Assembly: GCA_948470475.1 (NCBI GenBank)
Contig: OX419338.1
Coordinates: forward strand, 36,507,095-36,571,094
DNA from: Galaxea fascicularis
Taxonomy: Eukaryota > Cnidaria > Anthozoa > Scleractinia > Euphylliidae
DNA: 64,000 nucleotides
Reading direction: 5' to 3'
The position numbers were made by a program, and so were the translations under genes. Under the pieces are notes generated by a model that saw nothing but the letters and a program-made list of their open reading frames with translations, did not search any database and was not told where the DNA came from. Positions 1-11,325 of this stretch are shown here, piece by piece (positions within the stretch are counted from its first letter, which is position 1; each line of letters starts with the position of its first letter).

Positions 1-1
1 A

Positions 2-517
2 ACGTTCTACGGCGCCTTTCTAGCTCCTGTCCTCCTCCTAATGGCTATAAACGTCATCATTTTCCTAGTGGTGATGAAAGAAATCTACAACATTCCACAC
101 ATGTGTGACAAGGCTAACCATGTGTCTCACCTCCGAGCCACTGTGTCAGTGTTTGTCTTAGTTGGTCTTAACTGGCTGTTTGCTGGTTTGGCAGCAACTG
201 TCGGAACACTGGTCTTACATTATCTCTTTACGATCACGTGCTCGTTCCAAGGTGTGTTCATTTTTCTGCTGCATGGAGTCATGAAGAAAGATTTCCGGGA
301 CGCTTGGCGCATGCTCACCACGAAAAATCGCGTTATGAAGATTTTCCGAAGCAGCAGCTTGGTGACAGCTGGTAAGACCTTGAGCGCGTCTTCCCATAAT
401 TCCTCGTCTGTAACGCCGATGAGAGTATATCCAATCTCACTGGGCGGGAGCTCAAACGGAGATTCAGGCATTGGAATCCAAGTGAACTCAAATCGTTTGT
501 CGACTTGGAGATTTTAA
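2..517 (+). CDS. Adhesion-type (family B2) GPCR, C-terminal exon, partial
   Basis: The frame is open from base 2, so the exon is cut by the window edge; the ATG at 41 is internal. The translation gives transmembrane helix 5 (about residues 2-26, beginning FYGAFLAP), a short cytoplasmic loop (KEIYNIPH), helix 6 (LRATVSVFVLVGLNWLFAG) and helix 7 (LHYLFTITCSFQGVFIFLLH). It then runs into the basic stretch KKDFRDAW and a Ser/Thr-rich tail of about 65 residues ending STWRF. The helix 6 'LNWLF' and helix 7 'CSFQGVFIFLLHGV' patterns are typical of adhesion/secretin-like receptors, where helix 7 usually reads like NSxQGxFIFLFH. The N-terminal GAIN and ligand-binding domains would lie to the left of the window. 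The tail shows no PDZ motif that I recognise. Ligand unknown. Confidence 0.85.
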   Translation, partial: TFYGAFLAPVLLLMAINVIIFLVVMKEIYNIPHMCDKANHVSHLRATVSVFVLVGLNWLFAGLAATVGTLVLHYLFTITCSFQGVFIFLLHGVMKKDFRDAWRMLTTKNRVMKIFRSSSLVTAGKTLSASSHNSSSVTPMRVYPISLGGSSNGDSGIGIQVNSNRLSTWRF

Positions 518-1722
518 TGGAGATTACGTTAAAGAACATTTTCAGAGCAGGGTTCCGATTATTAAAACCTGTAGTTATCGTTCTGAATAACGAACATTCT
601 ATTCTCCATCGCTATATTTTTAACAAACTATATTATGCGTTTTCAAAACGCAATGTATTGCTACTTAAGGTACGAAAGTTTCAGTAGTGGTAACCATGAT
701 AACCATGCTCAAAAGAAAATAGGTCGTAACGATTTTTTCCTTTGGGATAAAAGGTTTTTGTCACTTTAAACTGTTCCACGTCTATTTAAGGCTCTGTTCT
801 TAGACTTTAAAGTACCACAGACACATTATAACTGTGATATCGTGGAAAAAGCAGCGAAGGAAGTATCCCTCAAACAGGTTGTGAAGCTTCATTTTCTTAA
901 CATTACGACTCTTACATGCTTTTTTTCAGCTAATCAATTAAAAATTGGGCTGACTTCATAGGACAAATTGTTTAATGATTGTCTCTGATTGATTTAAAAT
1001 AGCATGAGATGTGAAAAAGCCACTGATGAAGGATAAGTATATTACCTCCTGTTAATTTTCAAATCCATTGTGCTAGGCGGTAACAACAGCTAAATTTAAG
1101 GACGAAAATCAACCAAAGAGCCAGACGTGAAACTAAACCGAACTATACCTACGCATGACACCAACGTTCATGTAGCCTGCATCCGTTTGGTTTTTGTTTT
1201 GTTTTGTGATGGCGCGAAAACTGGCGTAACCGAATATCCACGCATTGTATGCAGCAGTTTCATAACGACTGCCGATAGAAAACTAGCTGCTCGTTCCTGG
1301 GAATCACCTTTTATTAGATGAAAACGTTACAAAACAAACTGCATTACTTTTAACATATAAAATACTGTAGATCCTGTTAAGGGCTTTAAATGATGACAAA
1401 TACGACAACTATTAGGTCGGTGTCAAACCAAATGGAGACAAATCCTGAAGAAAGAGTTCAAACCTACAAAGATTGTTGATCATATGTCATTTATTTCAGC
1501 TCATTATAGTGTGAAAATAAAAACGTTCAACTGATTTTAGGGGTGTTTTTTGTTTTTTCTTCATAATCGCAAGGCTAGTCTTGTCCCTTGGTCTCATTAT
1601 TAAACATACACTGTATGTACATGCACAATTAGTTCTAAAAAGAGTCATTACAGAAAATATAGACAAAGTTTCCTACAGCAATCTCCAAGGTTGCCGGACA
1701 AAACCGCACCTAAATAGCTAAA

Positions 1723-1773
<51 letters not shown>

Positions 1774-2922
1774 CAACAACAATTAATAACTAGACAGAAA
1801 CAAAACAAGTCAAAAAGGAACGTGGAGTCCTTTCATCTCTCAGGAGCACCAGTTTCAACAACAGGCTGTTACTTGAATTTATATACTTTATATGATAGGT
1901 TAGCCACAAGAATCACCGTGCACGTGCATTTAACAACTTGGTTCATTTCTTTGTCGTCTTCCTCCTCAAAACAGCGTAAAATGGACAACTCCCCATGTCA
2001 GATTGGGGGTACTACTATTTTATGTATAGATTTGTTACTTAGCGGCAACAATTTTCTTAGCGATGGTGTAAGCAGAAACTTTATTAAGGTGTCTAGCCAG
2101 AGATAAAAGAATCCCTTACTAATTTGGGGACACTAATATACAAACTAAAAACTATATACAACAGTAGGTAAAATATCTATAGTTATCTAATTACGAGATT
2201 TGTAGTAAAAAAAGAAGCCATCATCTAAAAGTTCACTTATATTGTTGTTATTGTTGTTGCTTTTATAAGAAAATCATACAACTGTAAAACTTAAGGATAG
2301 GCACGAGTCTCTGAAATTACTACAACTCAGTTTCTCTTATTTTCCAGTTGGGTATACTTCTAAACCGTGCTGCGTCGGTGGATTCTATCGAAAGCTTCAT
2401 GCATAATCAGTGTTGTGAACTTTCACATGATCTCATAAAACTCCTCAGCTGTTTGAGTGCCTATGAGGGAAAAAAATATGAACGTATATCCAGAAAATCC
2501 TTTCAAGTTATATTTAGTCGTTCAATTGAATACCTACTAAAAATTAACTTTATTCTCTTGAAGGGCAGACTGATCGTACGTTTCTCCATTTTGCTTTCCA
2601 ACAGAAGTAGTGAACGCTATTACTAATGAGATGGTAAGAGTACAAGCTAAGGCGTAAGACAGCTGCACTTGGTACTGAATTCTTGATCTACAAACTTAAT
2701 AGTTATCATTTACCAAACTAAGAGAGGTATAGAATTAAGCAACTTGTGAGGAGGGGTTTACAAACAAGGAAGTAGTTAATATAGTCTAGCGAGGAACACT
2801 ATTCTACAAAACCACAAATAAAGAAGTCTAGATTAAGGGTATTTCTGGACCCTGAGATCAAAGTCGCCATAATTCTTAGTTAAACACGGTATTATTCACT
2901 TCAGACAAAGAGAAAGTTGGAT
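518..2922. other. Non-coding stretch between GPCR and adaptor-like gene
   Basis: Presumed GPCR 3' UTR and intergenic DNA, or intron of the leftward adaptor-like gene. Open frames here (for example 1822-2106 and 2348-2626) resemble no family I know and lack coding character. The only clear structure is the TCTA microsatellite near 1722. Confidence 0.5.
1722..1772. repeat. (TCTA)n microsatellite
   Basis: About twelve uninterrupted tetranucleotide repeats. Confidence 0.95.
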
Positions 2923-3546
2923 CTATGACCAATTGCTTAAACCCAGCATTTCCATGGACTGGTTGGCCGGGGCATTTATAGTCTTACCTTCCGTCGATGT
3001 ATGGAGAACACTTTTGGCCGCATTCGATAGAACGATTTTATCCTTGTACTTTGGAAGCAAAGATCTCAAGTTTGCAGGTTTAGGTTTCTTGTAAGGAGCT
3101 GCTCCAATTCTAAAGAAAGGAGGTAGGTCTTTTAGCGGGGGCTCCCCTTTGAAAACCTTCCTGTTCACCTCCAGATTATGTATGGCGTCCTTAGTTTGGC
3201 TACAAGAGTTTCTAGCGTTTGTCTGGACAGCCGTCTTTTGTTTCCACGGCGATGGAGGGGGTTTGGAAGGCTTTTGCTCAAATTTAGCTCTTGCTGATGA
3301 TACAGACCGCATCACATTCTCCTCCGGGGGCTTTCCACCATCTTGACTTGGCGAAGAGCCTCCATGTGCCTTCGGCGGTAAATTTTGCATTTGTTCGAAT
3401 CTCATTCGGAAAGTAGACACTGAAACTCCATCAATGCCTGAGGGAATTCCGACATGTTGGCTTGCAGCAGTGCCAGTTGGAGCCTTTGGAGGCGGTGCTT
3501 TTTTCAACTTAACGCCTTGGAGCTCATTGACAGAAATCGCCGCCAT
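2923..3546 (-). CDS. Proline-rich adaptor-like protein, first coding exon (FYB/WIP-like, tentative)
   Basis: The ATG at 3546 (MAAISVNELQ) opens a 207-codon frame. Near the start, ELQGVKLKKAPPP resembles the second half of an actin-binding WH2 motif (LKKx followed by prolines). Two repeated blocks follow, FRMRFEQ..LPPK and ARAKFEQ..KPPPSP, like the FxxRFE/PPPKP modules of haematopoietic adaptors such as FYB/PRAM1. A later segment reads PPFFRIGAAPYKKPKP. A strong splice donor (AAG|GTAAGA) sits on the minus strand at 2988/2987, just after codons for STEG. The exon therefore probably ends at 2988, and the last ~20 codons to the stop at 2923 would be intron read-through. I found no following exon. 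Family assignment is weak; an actin-linked scaffold is the best guess. Confidence 0.5.
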   Translation of the reverse strand: MAAISVNELQGVKLKKAPPPKAPTGTAASQHVGIPSGIDGVSVSTFRMRFEQMQNLPPKAHGGSSPSQDGGKPPEENVMRSVSSARAKFEQKPSKPPPSPWKQKTAVQTNARNSCSQTKDAIHNLEVNRKVFKGEPPLKDLPPFFRIGAAPYKKPKPANLRSLLPKYKDKIVLSNAAKSVLHTSTEGKTINAPANQSMEMLGLSNWS

Positions 3547-3957
3547 GATTGTTTAGTGTGTCCTTTAAAGAAATATGTAGAGAAGCTTTTATTTGTTCTA
3601 ATCGGTCACCTAATTAAACTAAGTAGATTCGGTGATGTCGGCGATGACGTGCCTATACTTGACCAGGGCGCGCATTTTTCTAGAGTGTAGGGGCCGCTCC
3701 CGCCTCTTCAACTGAGGGGAGGAGGCTGACTCTAAAAATGGTTAAAACGCGTTTAATTTATAAGACTCATTCTGTCAGGCTTTGGTTTTTTCCCGCGAGA
3801 TCCGCCAGCTTTAACCGACCACTATGATCCCGTGAAAGAACTTTTCAGTTTTGGAAATTATTTTCCAAAATTTAATATTTTTTCCACAAAAAGTGTGGAG
3901 GGGCAGGGGCATGGCCCCTCCACCAGCGCGGTCCTTGTTGGCAATGGTGATGAGTTA
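3547..3957. other. Upstream region of adaptor-like gene
   Basis: GC-richer DNA including presumed 5' UTR and promoter of the leftward gene. No recognisable element. Confidence 0.4.
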
Positions 3958-4678
3958 GGCCCGGTTCAGACGCCGTACTTCAGCCGAGCCGAATCGAAGT
4001 CAACGAATTAAGTTCATGTGAAGTACGGCGTCTGAATCAATTGGGAACGGCTGATTTAATTTAGATCGGCTGAGTCAATTAATCCCGCCTGGCTAAGCCG
4101 GGAAGAACGGCTGTAGACCGGCTTTGATTCAGACGCCGTACGTCACATGAGCCGAACTAAATGCATAAATTATGTTAACGTATTTTTCAGTATAACGGCG
4201 CTTATGATTGGCTGTAAAATGACATTTCATGCGTGAAAAGGGAACTCACAGAAGCATGACGAACGTTGACCGCGTTCTCGAAGTGAAATCCTGAGTGAAA
4301 TTTTAAACCTGGACAGCTCAAAACGATCTACTCTGTTTTGAAATTCATGTTGTGTATTTGCATTTCAATATGATCGCGATTTCCTTGAACATAAAGCGAG
4401 CAAAAACAGATTTGACCGGACAACTTGACCGGCGCTAGCCCGGAAATTATTTCAAGCCCTGTAGTGGTTTGCATAATTCTTCTTTTTGCACTGTTTGCAG
4501 ATCCTGGCGTGCGCCATGTATGCTAATTCGTTGACCGAAACTTAATTTTCTTCAGTGAATTATTTTCGGCCGAATAAAGTTCGGCGTCTGAATCAATTCA
4601 GCCGGGATTAATTATTTAGGTCGGCCTAATAGTTGAATTTGATTCGGCTCGGCTGAAGTGCGGCGTCTGAACCGGGCC
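3958..4678. mobile_element. Harbinger-like non-autonomous DNA transposon (721 bp, TTA duplication)
   Basis: The ends are inverted repeats starting GGCCCGGTTCAGACGCCG, and the right end is its near-exact complement. TTA flanks both sides (3955-3957 and 4679-4681), the 3-bp duplication known for PIF/Harbinger elements. The interior holds further copies of the terminal motif in both orientations (ACGGCGTCTGAATCAATT and TTGATTCAGACGCCGTAC), giving nested hairpins. There is no transposase frame, so it must be mobilised in trans. Confidence 0.8.
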
Positions 4679-4681
4679 TTA

Positions 4682-6585
4682 GACTTCGCAACGATAACCT
4701 GAGATCCACGGCCTGTTTTGGCAGGAAAAGACTGACTACCTGCATTACTTTCAAAACTGTAGTAAGCCACCTTAAATTCCTACATGCTTTGGAATCAAAC
4801 ACGATTTCTTATATTTTATAGAAACTCGCGTAAATCTTGTGAGTACCCACTTTAAGCCCCAGAAGCGAAGAACATATCATCCTGCATTCACAAAATATTC
4901 TACCTGATAGGATTTATGCTGGATTGGTGATCATACCTCTGGGATTGGAAAGAATTCCATTAGAAAACCAGAGATATATGCATGTCAGACATGCCGATAT
5001 ATGTCGAAGTGTATCTGAAGCGTCCAAACTATGTTTACATGAGTGAACAAAAATTTGCATTTTAGAAAGAGCCATTGAACAGCTCGCTTAACGACAAATG
5101 AATAATGACTGATGCTGTCAAACCTTCTTCGTGTGGATCGTAAAACAGAGGCAATGAAGAAGTCGCCAATCAGGTCACAAGACTACACGGATCATTAAAG
5201 TTGTGATAACTTTGTTCACAAACTACGAGTGGTTTATAAAATTTAATTACTATTCATGGTATTTGTGCTATCAATTGTTATAAGTCTATTTGACAGTTTT
5301 AGTCACCATCAACAAGACAGTATTTGCCCGTTTCAGCTTTTGAGTCCTGACTTTTTTTTTTTGACAAGGACCCCGGGACAAAGACTGAGTAAAGTGTTTA
5401 ATCGATCGCTTGGTGAACAGCAGCATTGAAGTGAAGTTACATACCTTGGGATGCGAAAGGCTTCTTGTTCACAAAGTTGAGTTTGAAGTCAGCCTAAAGT
5501 GAGGCAAAGCATGAACTTCGAGCAGTTCCCTTCTTCGTTCAAGATCATTTTAAAGGACGCTGGATGAAGAACGAAACTAAAAATGACGAACTTGCTACAG
5601 CTGAGCGGACGGTCAAAATTGATTATATTAAAATAGTTATTCACACAGAGGTATTCGACCGGAAACGCAACAACAAAACCCGGAGGCGACCTGTGGGTTT
5701 AGGTCAGAGCACAAAACATATATAGACTATTCCTGCAGTCAATTATAAACCCGGCAAGATCAATTTCGCTTGCAAATTAATTGTGCTTATTGTTTTCTTC
5801 TGAAAGGCATTTCATCAGTGTTCAGGATGATGTCAAAAGTCTGACAGAAATCACAAACCGATTAATATAACCAGGGGAAAATTTAACCCGCAGGGCATTT
5901 TGCACGTTTGTCAGCTTGGGTACACGATTTTTGGCAACTAAATATACCGCTCGTCCAAATAAATAACCGGTTAGTTCTGAAAATTCAATTAAATCGGAAA
6001 ATTGAGTTCCTTGAGAGCGCTGTAACGGAACATAAACAATTACTTATAACTGTAAAAGGAAAATAATGCTTCAATTTGCATTGAGTTGTGTTCACTATTG
6101 CCGGTTTGCTACGAAATAAGCATGAACTACTTGAAACTACCCTCCACCGATTTCCAGAGAAAATTCATTTCTCAAAGCCAGAGCACGTATGATATGAAAA
6201 CAAAACTGCAACAAACCATAAGGATCCGCAACTAAGCAAGACTAAAATATCATACCTCATAAAGATAAGGAGTAAAAATTTGATCCGATACCGGTAGAAA
6301 TAGAAGGCTGTTACTGAGACTTGATAATCACAGCGTAATCATAGAAGACTTTTCGCAACGAAACTAAGTCTATTTGGTGTAGCATTCATAGAGTACCAGA
6401 ATCCAGTCTTTCCTCCGCCCTACAGGTCAGTCCGAGAATGGCGTGACGTTCACATGAAGTTTGTACGTGACCACTGCCGTCTTTTGCCCGAAATCTCACA
6501 GTGAGTATTTCCTCAACAGAAAGAGAGGTTTTTATGTCTCCATCTTTTTCTTAACTTCTTCGCAAAGCGACGAAGAAGAAAGAAA
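4682..6585. other. Non-coding stretch
   Basis: AT-rich DNA without a recognisable gene or repeat. The last ~100 bases are presumably the promoter and 5' UTR of the small gene starting at 6586. Confidence 0.5.
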
Positions 6586-8493
6586 ATGGGGAAATTGTGG
6601 AGTTTAATACTTCCATGTTGCGTAAAGGTAAGTTTGTAAAATAATACGATAGCATGCGGTTTACATTCAAGATTTTAATTCATTTGGCAAATTCAAGCAA
6701 TTTTACATAATTTGGATTGTTACAGTCGCACGGTCTTGTCTTTGGTGGATTATTATTCAGGAATATTTGGGAATTATCGCTGGTATTTTGTGTTTAATAA
6801 CTAAACATAAACTCACGCTTGGGTAAGTTTGTACTCGAGCCCTTTCTCTCTTCCTTTTCCTTCCCGAGGGACGCCTACTGCTGTTCAGTTTTACCATGGT
6901 CGCTGCTGCTTAAAATTGGGCAACTTTAGTCTCTATAAAAACTAGCTATCAGTCACAGAAGATCATAAAATGTTTCCTAGAGGGACAGGTTATCTAGCTC
7001 TTTCAATACAGTAGTGTACTTTAGCTTGATAGCCAATATAAGAGTAACCCATTTTACAGTTGTGTGTTCAGTGACCTGGCCCTTGAGTAGAAGCGAGGCT
7101 GGGGGTAACCTTGTTTTGATACAGACCTCACTCCTTTTCTTATGTAAATCATGTTGTTGTTATCCCTACTCAGGGCTCGAAATTGCGACCAGCTGGTCGC
7201 CAATGCGAGTGAAAATTGAGTGTTGGCGACCAGAATTTTAAGGCGAGTCGACTGAATTTTTGCACTTGGCGACCAGTTTTTTATTGATAGTCGCCAAAAG
7301 GCGACTGGGAATTTTTTTAAATTTCGAGCCCTGCTACTAGTCCACAATTGCACGAGAAAGACAGAGAGGTTTGTATCAAAAGAAGGTCACCTCCACCCTC
7401 GCTTCTACTCAAAGGCCAGTCACGCAAATTAATTAACATTCACGGTGACGTCATGACACACAAAGATAGTTAATCCATCACACGTGTAGTAGACTACGAG
7501 CAGTCCCTTTGTTTTCTTATAGTCCGTCGAGAGCGGAGCGAAAAAAACAGGCCGCGCGAAAGTTGGCCAACTTTCGCTACCGCGCGAAAGTCGGCCAACT
7601 TTCGCGCGGCCTGTTTTTTTCGCTCCGCTCTCGACGGACTATAAGAAAACAAAGGGACTGCTCGTAGTCTACACGTGTAGAAACACTCTGATGAATCGTG
7701 CAGTGGAATTCTGTAATGAGATCAGAACATGACCACAACTTTTCATGTTCAGGTCAAATATTTGAAGTAACTCCCCACCCTCCTTCCCAACTGTTTACGC
7801 GATTTAGACGAAATCTTTCATGACACACACAATCAACCAAGACCTCTCAAAATTTGTTTACAGCAGGTGTAACAGATACTAAAAAATCAAAAAAGGGCTC
7901 AGAATATATCTCAGGGATTGTGGCCCACATGATTGATAACCGCGGACCGCCAATAGTAAGGGCGTCGCCATTATAAAAACGCTGGTGATCTTAAATGATC
8001 ATTTGCATATCATGTTATGGTGTTTTTTGGTGGATCGTCACATGTCAGGTTTTCACGTAATCGCCATGAGTGCTGATCGCTGTTGTCAGGGATTGATTGG
8101 CGTAAATGAGCTTAGCTCATCATGACCTATTTTGAACCAATTACGTCTTAGCGCCTGATTTCCATGTTAAAATCATGATTACTGTTATTGTATTTAACCC
8201 GTTACTCTTGCATTCAATTAAGAGCAACATTTTCACTTACATTTTCATTAACCACCTTATCATTTTCTTAGACCGAGGAAGAGGAATCAGATCCCAATCA
8301 AAGGCTAATTGACGAAGATACCACACGACCTTCATACACGTCAGAAGTTCAAAACATCCTGGAACCTCGAAAAAAAACGTCGGTTGAAAACTCTACAACA
8401 AGCACAACAAGTGTTTACTTCACGCCATCTAGCAGCTTTAAAGATACACCTGTCACATCAGTGGAAGTACAAGGAAGCAGCATCCATAGCTGA
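6586..8493 (+). CDS. Small lipid-anchored (myristoyl/palmitoyl) protein, two exons
   Basis: Exon 1 is 6586-6627: ATG plus 13 codons reading MGKLWSLILPCCVK, followed by donor AAG|GTAAGT. Exon 2 is 8272-8493, after acceptor TTTTCTTAG, and the phase-0 join is exact. The product is 87 residues. Gly2 with Ser6 fits the N-myristoylation consensus (MGxxxS), and Cys11-Cys12 are likely palmitoylation sites, as in many membrane-anchored adaptors. Exon 2 continues TEEEESDPNQRLIDED, an acidic stretch with a dileucine-like RLI, then a Ser/Thr-rich tail ending QGSSIHS. The start resembles LAMTOR1-type lysosomal anchors, but the body does not match them. Another frame stays open past the stop to 8632 but lacks an ATG start and is stopped just inside exon 2. 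Function unknown; expected at a cytoplasmic membrane face. Confidence 0.5.
7171..7333. mobile_element. CAGGG-type MITE (163 bp, 5-bp target duplication)
   Basis: The termini are CAGGGCTCGAAATT and AATTTCGAGCCCTG, flanked by CTACT at 7166-7170 and 7334-7338. The interior repeats 'gcgaccag/ctggtcgc' motifs. It lies in the intron of the small myristoylated-protein gene. Related copies start at 38763, 46775 and 54090. Confidence 0.75.
7490..7671. mobile_element. Foldback MITE with 9-bp target duplication (Mutator-like)
   Basis: A near-perfect palindrome of 182 bp starts TAGACTACGAGCAGTCCC and ends with the complement. CACGTGTAG is duplicated at 7481-7489 and 7672-7680. The centre holds repeated AAAGTTGGCCAACTTTCG-like motifs. 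A 9-bp duplication is the hallmark of Mutator-like elements. It is intronic and has no coding capacity. Confidence 0.75.
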
Positions 8494-9109
8494 TAGACCA
8501 GGAGACATTAGTTTAAAAAAATTCAAAATGACTACGGAAGCCATTAGACAACTAAATTATTTGAATTCAGTGGTGCCCATAATAGCTCATAATGGCCGCG
8601 AATATGCATTGCCTTTAGAAGTAGTTCTTTGAAGATCAAAAGTCATGATGGAAGCTTATTTCAAGCAATGGTTATTTTCCTTAGGGATCGTCTTTAGAAA
8701 TTATAATTCAGGGGCATACCACACAAATGACAACAAATACAGTATACGACATCTTAATGGTTGGTTTTTTTATTGTAACACAATGTCGATGTGATTGGGG
8801 CACTATGGCACAATTCTCGGTCGGCATATACGTCTGATTCAGTGTCGACGCAGGCCCGTAGCAGGAGAGGGGGGGAGGGAAAGGGGAATGTTTGAACCCC
8901 CAGAAGTTTTGGAACGGTAAAAACACTGAGGTGACGGTAGCGAAAACATTATCTCTTAGGTGAATTCACTTTCTTTCAAACTTCATCGAGAATCTCCCAA
9001 CTCGCTCAATTTTTTAAAAATAACAGTTTGTATTCGGGTGTTTACTTCTCCCATAAAACGTGAAATTATAGAGAAATGTACAAAACAAAGTGACGAATGT
9101 GCAGCGGTT

Positions 9110-9268
9110 GATGTTTTGAATTTATTTAGTGAACCTATTGTTTTGATATTCTCCTTGCTGTCGATGTTTTGAATTTATTTAGTAAACCTATCGTTTTGAT
9201 ATTCTCCTTGCTGTCGATGTTTTGAATTTATTTAGTAAACCTATCGTTTTGATATTCTCCTTGTTGTC
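9110..9268. repeat. Tandem repeat, three 53-bp units
   Basis: Three consecutive copies of a unit beginning GATGTTTTGAATTTATTTAG start at 9110, 9163 and 9216. The last two differ from the first at two positions. Confidence 0.9.
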
Positions 9269-9706
9269 GCCGTGGTGCCACCGCTTCAATTCTCTAATGT
9301 CTTCGACGAAGTGACGGGGGAAGGGTAGCTTCGTTTGGCCAATTTGGTCAGCCCTCCCAGTTACAAGGCGAGGCCTTGCTACGACCCTACGACGGAAGGA
9401 GGCAATTCCAAAGATTATTATTGAGTACCAAAATACAGTATGATGAATCTATTCGTGACTCTTCAATTTATTTTCCACTTGAAGATGTCATGCTAACCGC
9501 GACGTTTGCTTTTTCTACATCACGTTTACGTTGCCTTGTACCTCCCCGGTGATATTTGTCCGCGAGAAGCGAACAGCTTTTCGAGAGCGCAGCTCGAGGA
9601 AAACTGTTAGCTCTGATGTGCTCAATAGCGGTCAATTCGAAGTCACGTGGTCCACACGAAAAGCCTACGTCACCGAAACGAATTGATCGTGAGGGCCTGG
9701 GAGAAA

Positions 9707-10189
9707 GCCGTACGGTAGCCTGCGTGGCCGGCGTAATCGGGAAAGGGGAAGGGGAGCGAGGGAGGCGAGAAAAAATGAGGGGGATTGGGGAGAGGAGAGA
9801 GGGAACGCCTGCCACAAGAACCCCATTCGCTTCATTCCCGCCCAACGATTTTCAGTTAATCCAATTACTTTATCCGTCAATAACTGTCAATTCATCCACC
9901 AATCAAAATCAGACGCGCGTTTCTCTGCATGACTGATTTCACGCGGGAATGTGCCACATGCGGCACGCAGTGAGAGGGATTAAATTGCTTCAATTCTCAA
10001 GAGACTTACTGTCAGAAATTAGCCAATCAGAAATTTGCGTTTGCCAGCGAACGCAGAAATGAAGCGAATGGGGTTCTTGTGGCAGGCGTTCCCTCTCTCC
10101 TCTCCCCAATCCCCCTCATTTTTTCTCGCCTCCCTCGCTCCCCTTCCCCTTTCCCGATTACGCCGGCCACGCAGGCTAGCCGTACGGGG
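9707..10189. repeat. Long inverted repeat, ~130-bp arms
   Basis: The left arm (9707-9838) and right arm (10059-10189) are near-identical complements rich in purine/pyrimidine runs. The outer tips are CCGTACGG and CCGTACGG, with a spacer of about 220 bp. No target duplication was recognised. Confidence 0.8.
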
Positions 10190-10278
10190 ACTAGACAAGG
10201 GGAAAGTAACTAAACTATTAATTCAAAGGGATGTCAATTCTGTTGTTTCGACTGTCAAAGCTCCATTAAAACACACAT

Positions 10279-10375
10279 CTACTGAGGGATATCAGTGAGT
10301 CAGTGAATGAAAGAGAGATTTATTTTGAAAATAAATCTCTCTTTCATTCACTAACTCACTGATATCCCTCAGTAG
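10279..10375. repeat. Perfect-type hairpin, ~47-bp arms
   Basis: CTACTGAGGGATATCAGTGA runs to a TTTTGAAAA turn and returns as its complement with about one mismatch. Confidence 0.85.
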
Positions 10376-11325
10376 ATAGAAATCACAGGACACCATTGAA
10401 TGTAATCTTGTACCCACGTCTCCCACGGTAAGGTTTTGGATTTCAGGACAGTAATGGCAGACCTGGGTAAGGGAATCACACTCATCGCTCTTCACAATTC
10501 AGAGGAAGGGAAGTATGCGCAAAATGGTTATTTATCCGTTGTGTCCATTATGCTCTAAGCACCGCAACTCAAGAAAACCATGCTTAGATAGACATCATGT
10601 TCATAAGTTATATATTCTTACTTATTATATTTACAATTTATTACATCATACGATTTAATACACCTAATACACCTTGTTGAAATGTTGAAATATCCTTAAG
10701 AACGACAGCAAACGCGTGCTACCTTCTGCAAACAGTGGTACTCTACTTTGGAAATCCTTAATTTAACACTCCAATTAAGAAAGAGCATTTTCGACGTAAA
10801 TTGGTGATTTGGCGGACCTGATCAACAATAAGGAGATTCTATGGGGAACAATCAATAAAGTGAAAATTCGCGTTTAATTTGCCAGGGGGCAGTTTTGAGC
10901 CAGACTCCATTCCGCTGGCGCTCAGAGGGATGAATCAAGAACACGTCATCCCGAAAGTTCACCATTGTATGGGTGGAGAAACAATACAAGTTGCCAGACA
11001 CCACCAATTAATATTAACTAAATGGCTTCAAAATACGAATTTATGTGTATAGGGTAGGCAATACTTTTCGGATTCATTAATTAAATATTTCAATCATAAT
11101 AAATGTATTTTCCTGTGTACAGATAAAACAGTGTTCAACGTCCGATTCGTTGCTGATAAAATAACAAGCAATCCTTAATGCGTAATAACTGAGGTCAAAG
11201 TAAAAGATCGCACATATTTCGGCAAAATAAACAATAAGTGGTTAGGTTCGAGTGACGCTTGAACAGATAAAACAACTATCCCATGAAGGTATGTTTAAGT
11301 CAGTATAATTATTTCACGTCCTCAT

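Larger units (their letters stand above)
8641..11325. other. Repeat-rich non-coding stretch
   Basis: Holds the 53-bp tandem repeat, a long GC-rich inverted repeat (9707-10189) and a hairpin (10279-10375). Overlapping open frames at 9468-9936 and 10035-10298 are the two strands of the inverted repeat and are not taken as genes. Confidence 0.6.

Noticed and set aside
8309..8632. 107-codon plus-strand frame overlapping exon 2 of the small lipidated gene
   Set aside because: It begins at TTG, has a stop just upstream in its own frame, and does not join in phase to exon 1. The alternative frame gives a coherent spliced protein.
9468..9936. Overlapping frames of ~125 codons on both strands
   Set aside because: They are reciprocal readings of a low-complexity GC-rich inverted repeat and are repeated at 10035-10298.
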